NCBI GenBank assembly: GCA_016808115.1
Contig: JAEQBH010004427.1
Location: 180,302-244,301 of the forward strand
DNA length: 64,000 nt
DNA from: Tetrastigma voinierianum
Taxonomy: Eukaryota > Streptophyta > Magnoliopsida > Vitales > Vitaceae
Direction of reading: 5' to 3'
In this document: positions 23,950 through 33,600 of the stretch, one piece after another
How positions within the stretch are numbered: the first letter of the stretch is position 1
Layout: every line of letters begins with the position of its first letter
Made by a program: the position numbers and the translations under genes
Notes under the pieces: generated by a model
What the model was told of the DNA's origin: nothing
The model's database searches: none
What the model saw: the letters and a program-made list of their open reading frames with translations, nothing else

Positions 23950-24330
23950 GTGTTATAAGCGGCAGGCGTCGCGCCAGAAGCAGCTGTGTCGTTTCATTTG
24001 CTTTGGCTTGGTAAGGGGCACCCCCGAGTTAGCACAGTTGGATCGATCCCAGTAGTAACACCTTTTCTCCACGAAAACCACGGAGATGGAGTGTTGACGG
24101 AGTTCTAGCTTTCTCTCCCGATTCCGGTGTCGGCCGTGCAAAGAAATGATGTCGGCCAGAGCTCCAGATTGTCACAGGACCGATGGACCGTTGTGTTTTG
24201 CCACAATTTTGCGGTTACCGGTGGAATTGCGTCATGAAATCTTGGCACTTCCGTTCGAGTCTGATCGGAGAATGTGATAGTAGTGTCGGCTCGGCGGTAT
24301 TTTGAATCTGTTGTGCCCTCCCCCATGTCT
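23950..24330 (-). CDS. E1 aspartic protease region
   Basis: Retropepsin region that cuts the polyprotein. Visible on the minus strand: TITFSDQT (about 24245-24270), then, after frame changes, VHRSCDN at about 24170-24190, corresponding to the VDNGSSAD-type active-site segment of Tat elements, and GIGRES at about 24105-24125. It lies between the zinc-knuckle part of gag and RT. The catalytic Asp codon can be seen, but the surrounding frame is broken. Confidence 0.6.
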
Positions 24331-24339
24331 GGCGATCTT

Positions 24340-25980
24340 ATGCTGCTATGAAGTGGGCGCTACGGCCGAGGCTGATTCTCCCCCTCCCGGCCAAAATCCA
24401 CGAGATCCGTGGATTTCCCCGGGGTTGCGATCTTTGGGTCGTCGTCGACGAGGCGGTGAGTAGGCGGCCCAGGGGCTGGTTGATTACGGACTGGCCTTGA
24501 GATTGACTTCCGGAGATATAAAGCAGCGCGAGATACTCCGTGGCCCATATCAGATACTCCTCTCTCCTCCAATTGAATAAGATATACGTACGATGTCCAT
24601 GAATCCTATTGGAACTGTAAATGCCCAGTATTATCACAGCGGCGGGATTTGACTTCTCCTCTGGCTGGCCATCTTAGAAGCTGGCTGTTCGTGCGCCGTG
24701 CTAGAACTTGCCACTGGCCAGAGGTACATTAAAGTGAAAGCGGCTGCGAGTAGCGTCGCCGTCTCTTCGAATTGTGTGGTGAGGGCGGTCCCTAAGGTTC
24801 CTTGTCACAAGGATCGTTCTGCTGCCCACTGGAGTTTCCTCACAGAGTCGCCTTGCCTCTTGAGACTCAGATCCATGGCTTCTCGTCGTCTTTTTATCCT
24901 TCCCTAGCGGAAGAGCTCTCATCTTTGACAGGGAGGGGGCCTCTCCAGACTATGTATTTTTACCTTTGCGGAGACCTCGGCTATGTTAAGCTTGAGGGGT
25001 TCTTTGAGATAGAAAAACATGAGTCTTTGGGTACCCGACCTCATAATGGCGTGACAGCAGAACTTTCGTCAAGTACATCTATCTTGGGGATACAGCATTG
25101 AAGCCGATGTCACGTATGAGCTCCCCTGAATTTTCTGTGTTCCTGTTTGATGGTTAACGGATGGTATTTCGAACACTTGTAATAATCACAGCCCCGGAGT
25201 GAAGTGGGAGGCGAGACGATTGATAACTCTCTGAGATAGAGAAATGGTTGAAGAGGGGATTTTGTTGAACAGGGCTATGGCCAGGGCTGGAGTGGTGGCG
25301 AGCGCCACACTTAGGGGCAGAGTGCGGATACCCATGCGACTCCGTCGGTTGCTATAGGTATTGGGATGATCTCTCTGGATCCTTCACTTGTATCGAATGC
25401 TTCCTAAATGAGGCATCTGAATTTGGCGGGAGCGGGTAGCTCGGCACCTCGGGGTGAAAGGTGATTACGTTTGATGTACCCAGTATCCGCTGAGTATGCA
25501 GGTGCGCCCACTTTGCTTTACTTCCTTTACCGCAGTGGCTCTCGTTGGAGGTCCAAGCCACTTTAGCCACGTATACGCTCTCTTGTGGTCGGGAGAGATG
25601 TTTTGTGGTTAAATTCTCTCCCTCGTCCTCCGCCCACCTCTTGCTTTCGATCCTCTTCCCCCCTACGAGGGCTAGTTGTGGGCCATAGGGCATGACTAGA
25701 TTCCGCCTCTGCTTCGGTATTTCGGGGATTACCATAGCCGTGTTGTCCCTCGTGTGGAGGAACATTGTGTCCTTCCGAATCCCAGGTCGCTCTTACCAGG
25801 GTGTTGTATTTTGTACGGTGGGATTTGTTATTTCGCCACATCAAGCGGTTGACGGCGCGGAGTGCTCCTGTTTGGGTGCTGGATCAGCCTGGCGGCCACT
25901 GGTGGCTGTATGCATCTCTGGCGGGTGGCATCACTTGTAGGGTTATTGTTTGCTCTGCTTGTCAGTGTACGATACCGTGA
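24340..25980 (-). CDS. E1 gag region with zinc-knuckle-like C-terminus
   Basis: Capsid/nucleocapsid region. On the minus strand the gag N-terminal part gives EVPSYPLPPNSD at about 25415-25450, continuing after a frame change with EAFD (about 25390), the familiar sequence before the retrotransposon gag domain. Near 24540-24620 comes HGHRTYILF and EEYLI, which correspond to the CxxH...HGH..C zinc-knuckle region before protease. The middle (24650-25330) is too damaged to read. Frames between 25352 and 25980 are fragments of the same protein. Confidence 0.65.
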
Positions 25981-26007
25981 TGCGTGATTATATTTATATG
26001 GGCGCCA

Positions 26008-26030
26008 GTTCCCCTGGATCAGCGCCGGCC
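26008..26030 (-). other. E1 primer-binding site (candidate)
   Basis: Just inside the 5' LTR the minus strand reads GGCGCTGATCCAGGGGAAC, which resembles a damaged form of GGCGCCGTCTGTGGGAAC, the tRNA-complementary site seen in related elements. Which tRNA is used cannot be read from so damaged a site. Confidence 0.4.
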
Positions 26031-26760
26031 CGATGATGCCTTTTCAGCCGGGAGGCTGGGCTTGGGCGCGGGTGTAATTGGTTGAGCGAGAGACGGTGTG
26101 TGGGGAGCCCAACCAGATGGATGGCCCAGGATCGTTTGGTTTGGGAGGAGAATGCGATGTTAACACTAGTCAGCGGGTCGAGTGCGACAAGTTCGGAGAG
26201 GGAATCTTTGCGATGCTTCAAGTCCGGGTTTGGGTCCAGTCGCGACTCATTCCTGGGGAAAACAAAGGAAGAGGGAGCGTGAGGCTTCGGCCGAGACTAG
26301 ATCTGAGAGTCGGATCTGCGTCGGGGATGGAGGAGTCTTTCCTTTGTAGTTTTGGCGTGCCTTTTGATGCAGAGCGACTTGTATTTGTAATGGGTCCTTC
26401 ATCGATTTGGGCTGATGATTAGGGAGTTCCTTGCTGGCTGGGATGGTTTTACCAACGTAGTCGTCATGGAATTGCGATGGATTGGTCGATGGAGTTTATT
26501 TGGGTAATCATCGCTCGCGTGAGAGATATCAATGGTTTTGATGCCTTTCCTTTCTTTTATAATAGAACGATGGGACGTCTGCCCAAGGAATGATACATCA
26601 TCCAGTTATTTGTAGAGATGTAGTTTGGTAGCTTGTATGGGCTCTCTTGTGTCCTTTGTTCAGTATTACGGATCTAGCGAGTACGAGGCTTGGTTTGAGG
26701 TACATTATGGAAGGATCACGAGGGCGTAGCGGGGCTGTAGCTCTTATATCATTATCCTGA
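26031..26760 (-). repeat. E1 5' LTR
   Basis: Pairs with 12937-13698. On the minus strand the TATA box TATAAAAG lies at 26554-26561. The outer end reads ATTATCCTGA on the plus strand, against TTATTATCA in the partner LTR. Confidence 0.8.
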
Positions 26761-27289
26761 AAATAAATCATAGTTCCAAACTGCTATCTACAAAATTCTT
26801 TATTGATTTTCGGCTTTATCAAAAAATCTTTTCAAAACTTTCGGGAAAGAGTAGAAGAATTTTTAATAATAGGTATTTATACTTCTATTAGAAAAATCAT
26901 TAAAAATAATTAAAAATTTATCCTCTGAGTAAATAAACTTTTAATAATAAAATATATTTTAGAAATACACATAAAATTTGTAATTATTCTATTACTTACT
27001 TTTATAAATTTTTAAATAACACAAAAGTGAATCGAAAAATGGAACTTAAAAAATACATAAAATTTATAATTAGAATCTGGCTACGATTTTGAGGTTGTAA
27101 TTTGTAAATATTATTAAATACCGATTTTCTCCTAACCAAACAAAAAGACAAAGCATATGAGTCCCGTCTCCCTTGGACATGACGTGGCTTTATTTCATTT
27201 TATATTTGCAAGTTGGCCGACACCTCTGCAATCATTGTGATTTTAGGGCCACAGCAATTAATTGAGAAAAGGACGTGATTATGAAGGTC
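26761..27289. other. AT-rich spacer
   Basis: AT-rich flank of E1 with no coding or repeat signal that I can name. Confidence 0.4.
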
Positions 27290-28210
27290 GAGCTATAAAA
27301 AGTTGGTTATAAAGTAAGAACGACTATTAGACTCTTAGATTGTAATTTTATATATATAAATTAAAATTTTGTTTAAAAGAATATAAATCTAAAAAAATAA
27401 AATGTTCTCCCCAATAGTATAAAAGCTACGTCTCGTAAGAGAGCGGTTTTTATAAGTGATAATTTAACTAAGCATTAATCGTTTTATTTCATCTTTATGC
27501 ATTTAAAAGTTCGTTAAGAAGCGAGTTTTACTCTTGTTAGATGGTGGTTTTATCTTTTTAGAGATATATACGAATTAAAATTTTGTTTAACGATCTCAAA
27601 AAAATAAAATGTTTATCTAGCGGTATATCTTCGTTATAAACGACGTTTTATAAGCGACGTTTTCACGTAATCGTTTTTAATAAAGTAACTTTTATCTTTA
27701 ATGGCGTTGATTCACATTAAAAGTTTGTTGCTCAGCGTGAGGCAAGTTTCACGTAGTTGGACGATGATTTCATCTCTTGAGATATATATATAGATTAAAA
27801 TTTTGTTTGAAAAACACGAGATCTAAGTGAAATAAAATGGAACGTTATTTGGGATATAAAAGCTCGTTTTCGTATATGAGAATCAGGCGTTTATAGTTAA
27901 GCGGAGTACTAACTTCGCTTGTGTCGTTTCTTTTTCCATGCTTTTATGTAATGGCGTTGGCTACGTTAAAAAGTTTGTTATCACGTGAGAACGAGTTTTA
28001 CACAATTAGATGATGATTTCATCTCTTGAGATATATATAGATTAAAATTTTGTTTAAAAAAGCATCAAATACAAAAAGGTACAAATCGCTGTAACAGTAT
28101 AAAACCCGTTCTCATATGGAGAATGAGCCTTTTTAAAGTTATTGAACCACTTTCCATACTAATCGTTTTTCGTTCATGCTCTATGTTTAATGACGTTGAC
28201 TAAATTCACT
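27290..28210 (+). repeat. AT-rich tandem repeat, ~215-245 bp unit, four copies
   Basis: The marker ATTAAAATTTTGTTT recurs near 27358, 27573, 27794 and 28041. Each is preceded by GATATATATA and followed by AAATAAAATG, TATAAAAGCTCG-type and AATCGTTTTT-type words. Copies are roughly 70-80% alike by eye. Non-coding. Confidence 0.65.
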
Positions 28211-30650
28211 CCATGATCAATTCTTTGTCAGCTAGACCTGTTTTCCTTACGCCCACCTCCTCATTTCATTTCTCAATCTTTTTTGTCTTCATTCTTCATT
28301 TTTTTATTTAAATATTTGATAAATCCTCAATATGAAACATAATTATAATTTTACCCTTTTAAAAATCATCATAAAATCATAATTGATTCTTACAATTTTA
28401 ATTATTTAAATAATTTCATTCAGTATAGTATGACTTTTAATTACGATCTCGGTTCTCTATTGCGACCTCACCTTGGCTATTAAACTGCTTTCACTTTTGA
28501 TCCTTGTTGGAATTTTCATTTCTGCTATAAATTTATGCAAAATATAAATTTGATAAATAGTACATATTCTGGCGTAAAGCAGTAATTATTAGCAAACTAA
28601 AGATAAAAAAATTGACTAAAAATTTGTGTTTTTGACTCAAATCAACAAACCTAAGGAGTTTAGCTGGCTTTAAAATCTCAATTACATTTGATCGTTTATC
28701 GTATAAGGAAGTGAAATATGATTAATGAAAAATGGTACTTAAAAATTATATATTTAAATTTAAGGGTTTTAACATGATAACAAACTTAGCATTTAATAAT
28801 GTTAGAACACAAATTGTAATCATGAACCACAAATAGTTTTTACCATTTTATAAAAGAAAAAATAAAAATAGTATCGATAGTTTACAATTTTGCCAACCAG
28901 GATATTCCTGGTGAAATGATGCACTATGTGAAAATTTATTTTATATTTCAATCTAATTTTTAGAAATTTTAAAAGGAGTATTTAAAGCCAAAGCTGTAAA
29001 ACATACATCTTAAATTTCTAATGCTTAATTTACTGTTTTTTTGTAAAGAAAGTGGATTTTATAGGATGTTGTCGTTTTAGAAATTAAATGAAACATTGAT
29101 ATTGTGGTCAACTACTGAAAAAAAAAATTATAATAAAAATAATAATGGAAAATACCATAAGGGAATGATTAATTTCTCTTGATTATCATATTATTTCACT
29201 TTTAGTTTCAAATCACTCCCTAACTTTTTGTTTGTGTACAACTTTTGATTGGATTTTCCTTTTCTATTATTTTCCTTGATTTGTTTGTATATATTATTTA
29301 AATTTTATATTTCAACTATTAAAATAGAAAGTACATATTAAAAAGGAGAAATGGAGAAAATTTTGGGTCTGTTTGTGAAAACTATTTTTTGTTTCCAAAA
29401 TAATAAAAACAAAATAGGAAGAATACATTTGATTCACGGTTTTCGCATTATTGAGGAAAAAGCAGCGTAAAAAATACTTAACGATTTTAGAGAGCAGCCA
29501 AAGAAATTATGTTTTGTGTTTTGAAAATCCTTACCGAGTTAAAAGCAAGAGCGAAGCAATTAAACAACGCTTTAATCTTTGAAGCGAAAAATACAATACA
29601 GCATTAAATTTAGATACTTGATAATAAATTTTAAAAAAATAATTTTTCAGAAATATAGATAAACATACCTAAATATCTGTTTGGCATTGTTTTTTTTCAA
29701 ATTCATGTTTGACAGTGTTTTTTCAAAATCGTGTTTGGCTTTAAAAATATTTAAAAGGATTTTTAGAGAAAAAAAGAAAAGAAAATGTGATTGATAATAT
29801 TTTGTAAAGCACTTTTGAAAAAGTTTTGATGAGAATCACTTATACAATAAGAAGTAATGTCAAACAAACCCTATAGAATTTATTCTCTTTATTCTTTTTA
29901 CTTGTGTTCATGATAGGGCTTTAAACTGCATTCGAAGGCACGGAATCCCAAAATATCGGCGCGATGGGGTGAGAGCCCAGATGTAGAGATCGTATAATTA
30001 AAAATGCAAGCAAAAAAGCCAGAACGTTCGTAGGCTTGATGGCCATTTCTGGGTGGTTATGGCTACGGATGCGTTCGGCTCAGCCGCGTTGAGCGCTGGG
30101 TGTATGCTCTCTACGGCGTGTCGGCGGGGCTCTCGGCTAAAGCGGTAATAATAAGCGCCAATCCTGCTTAGAAAATCGCATTAATAAAGGATAAACTTTG
30201 AGTTTAAGTATGCAGCCCATTTCTTTGTGCGATCGATGTGGGTTGTATCGGTCGTTTGAAATTCACGGTATAAAATAGGGTATGTTTAGTTAAGTATTTT
30301 TAAAAGCGTATTGATAATAGTTTGAAAAGCATGAATAAATAAGAATTTATGTGTTTACAAAGTTTTCAAAAAACAGTAACCGAACAAACAAACAGTTAGT
30401 TTTGTTTTTTATTTTTATTAATATTTATTAGAATTATTTTATTTTGCCAAGTAAAGTCTGACGTGGACACGTTATAATTTTCTTTCATGACGTGGACAGC
30501 AACAGACAGTGGAAACGCAGGGGTGACAGCTATTTCCCTACATTTTGGCGCATTCTCCGCTTGCGGATAATAGGGGAAAGAAAGGAATAAGGCATTAGCC
30601 TTCCAACTCGCCGGAAGCGCACGCCGACGATATGTACGACCGCCGGCAGA
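28211..30650. other. AT-rich intergenic DNA upstream of the ACR gene
   Basis: No coding signal. 29650-29870 contains repeated TTTTTTCAAA / CGTGTTTGGC words and ends like a short MITE (CAAACAAACCCTA). 30030-30240 is GC-richer and unplaced. The last ~300 bp before 30650 should hold the ACR promoter; a clear TATA box was not found. Confidence 0.4.
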
Positions 30651-30682
30651 TGTGTCTTCCACAGATCGTTTTCACGTCATTC

Positions 30683-33600
30683 ATGGGGATTTTTGTGACG
30701 ACGCTGTTTTGATCCAGAGAGAAACAGAAGCGAGCGAACAATGCTCTATTACCGTGAACTGTCCTGACAAAGCCGGGCTTGGATGCGATCTTTGTAGAGT
30801 AATACTTGAATTCGGGCTCCGCATTGCTAGAGGAGGTCAGTCACGATCGGTGTTCCAAACTTAATTACTGTTTCGTTGTGTTCGCAATGTTTTGAATCGT
30901 TGTTTTCTTTTGGAATTTTTTTGTTTTAATCTTTTGATTGTTTTTTCGTTGTTCATGGTTGTTTCTTTTATTTTGTTTGGATTTTAGAAACTGAAATCTT
31001 GATTTATTTTGGATCATGAAAACAAGAAAGGCATTTTCTCAGGTTCAAGCTAGAAGAGTACTTGTGTACTGGTTTTTAATGTTACTGTTTTTCACATTTG
31101 ATATTTTCTGAGGAAAAAAGTGTCGGTTTAGGGTTGATTTGGTTTGGAGTCACCTGTTTTGATTATGATGTCATTCATTGTGTTGTGTGTATTGATAGTT
31201 CTATTCAACTCTATGATTTTAGATTTCTTTTTCTACTATCGTTTGGGTGGCACACCTGAAAGGACTCATGAGGCAGCTCACAACTGGAGGGATCTCTCCC
31301 ATTGAATAGCTTGAAGTCAATTTCGGTTGTCTATTCAGTAGCTTAAGAGAGGAAGCGTGGGATTTTTGTTCCCACATATGGCACCAATGGAAAAGGACTC
31401 AGAAATAACAGATTCCTTCCAAAATAATTTGTCTTGCCTCTTTATTGAATTTTGCTTAAAAGGTCTAGAATGAATCATCCCCTCTGAAATAAGTTCATGC
31501 ATTATATAACCACTGTGGACGGTTATGAGGTGGGCGGTTATGAGGTGGACAGTTATGAGTGGTCCACAATTCTTGGCACAACGCTTACGTTATACATTAA
31601 TTACGGCATAACGCTTGTCATGGTGAATAATGGAGTGTGTCCCACTCATTTGTCTCTGACGCTCGAGGCGACTTGTTGTCCGAGTGTCCGTCACGTGTGG
31701 CGCCCCGATCGCCGGTGATTGAAATAGTAACACGCACCGTTTGCATGAACCACATGCTCAAGTGGCGAGATGAGTAAGCGCGCTCGGCTTCATGAGTCTT
31801 ATAACTCCCTCACGAGTCTCACGGTGTTGAGTTCGAGGCAATTCCGCATGATTGTCACGTGTTAGACAGTTCATATGATTGTCCGCGTGGTGCAACATAT
31901 CCCATTCCACTTACGGGCCCTACTGTTTGGAACAACGATTGTTGTCAACTAGGTGAATATTGAAAGATCGTAGGAATCTCACCGGCGAGTGGCCTCTTTC
32001 TTAGCGTACTTATTTGCCTTGCGTAAGAAAATGCAACCGCCGCGAAACGAGGCGACCACCACTCATACCACACTTGACCGAATGTGACGCTGCCCGGCTC
32101 TATACGAAGTCTAAATCCACTGATAACTTTTCTCCTCCCCATCGTCGAGACCATCTTCCCGTCAACAATCCACCATTTTTGGGTTAGATCTCAGCTTCCC
32201 ATTAGAAGTGCGGATCTGCATTGCTGGCGCGTTGTGACATGTCGTCCCCATTCGTCCTCGCCATATTGAACCAGGATGCCCCACCGCACTTCGCTTTGCC
32301 TAAGTTCCAAATGTACAATGGTCTTCGAGGACCTGTCATGCTGCTTTTGCCGGATAATAATGACAACTATGAAATGGGTAGCCAGTAACTGTTGTGTAAG
32401 TCTTCACGATCCGGCAGCGGCAGGCCATGTCTTAGTTCAAGCAGCTCGAATCGATAACCTCCTTCCGCTGCTTCTTTGAAAAGTTCGTCACTCAATCTGT
32501 GTCTTACAGTCGAGAAGCGAAAATTAATCCGCGAGTCTTTCACGTTTGGATGGGAGATCTGGTCATCAGGGGACTTTATGAACGTTTACAGGCGTGATGC
32601 TCCATTTCAACAACGTCTTTGCAGACGGTGGAAACAAGCTATTCGCCACAATACTGATTTTTTTGGTTCGTTGTGTTGCATCCCTCCTGACCATTGACAA
32701 GGTACATTCGGAGAAACCGGAGTACACCATGCTTTCGAGAGACGACATAGTCAAGACGAAGCGAGCGGTCGCCACTACATTAGATTCCGGAACACTGTAA
32801 GAGTAAAGAAAGGGGAAGAGGGGTCGAGACGAGCAAGGCGGAAGGGATAAGCGACCACTGAGATTTGGACGCGCGGGTCATCATATGTCGGGGCTAGGGA
32901 TCGAAATCGGCCCTTGAGAATCCAGGGCGGGATAACGGCCGCGAGAGCGATCAAAGCTATGAGGTAAAGCAATAAGATGACATCTTAAAGACCAAATAGC
33001 AGCAGCCCGACGAGGCTCAAACCGCCTCGCATGAGGATTCCAAAGCTCACGGGCCTTTACGTTTATCTATATTCGGCTGAGAGCAGGGCCCAGAGCCCGG
33101 GTAGGCTTAAGGAGCTCTCTCCTGACCTCGAATAAAAATATTTTCTCCATTTTCATGAAGAAGTGCTTTCAATGGATCTCCATGAGACGTTTGTATCCTT
33201 GTTCTAGTGCACGAATAAAAGTTACATCGTTTCCATCTCTTCGTGAGATGACCTCCATGAGATGATTATGGTAAAGCCTTCGGCGGCTAGCTCTCGACGG
33301 CCCTACGCCTCGAGCTGACATAAGTCCACTACTGGCATTATTTCTCAGCCGGATGACCTCATCGGAGTGTGTGATTGGCTGTAAAAGAAAAGAAAAGAAA
33401 GAAGATTGGTGGGTGGTGTGGGAAATCGTTGAGAGAGCCTGTGCCTTTGAAGCTGCCAGCAGCCCTTAGCCTCGGGCAACATAAGTCCCTACAAGCATTA
33501 CTTCTCCATTATAGAGATGGATTGTCCCAGCCCAGCTGGCGGCCTTCTTCTCGGCAGCCACCCAGCTCTGGCGGCTTATAAGTCCTACGGTGTTACTTAT

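Larger units (their letters stand above)
12937..26760 (-). mobile_element. E1: full-length Tat-lineage Ty3/gypsy retrotransposon
   Basis: A 13.8 kb element on the minus strand. Two related LTRs (12937-13698 and 26031-26760) enclose gag, protease, reverse transcriptase, RNase H and integrase in that order on the minus strand; RT and RNase H before integrase defines Ty3/gypsy. Between integrase and the 3' LTR lie two tandem arrays and an antisense ORF on the plus strand, the layout known for Tat-clade elements (Ogre, Retand and relatives). LTR ends are TGATGATGCC...TTATCA read on the plus strand. The flank before the left LTR is CAAAT (12932-12936); after the right LTR comes AAATAAAT, so a target duplication is possible but not clean. 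All domains are broken by frequent small indels. Confidence 0.85.
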
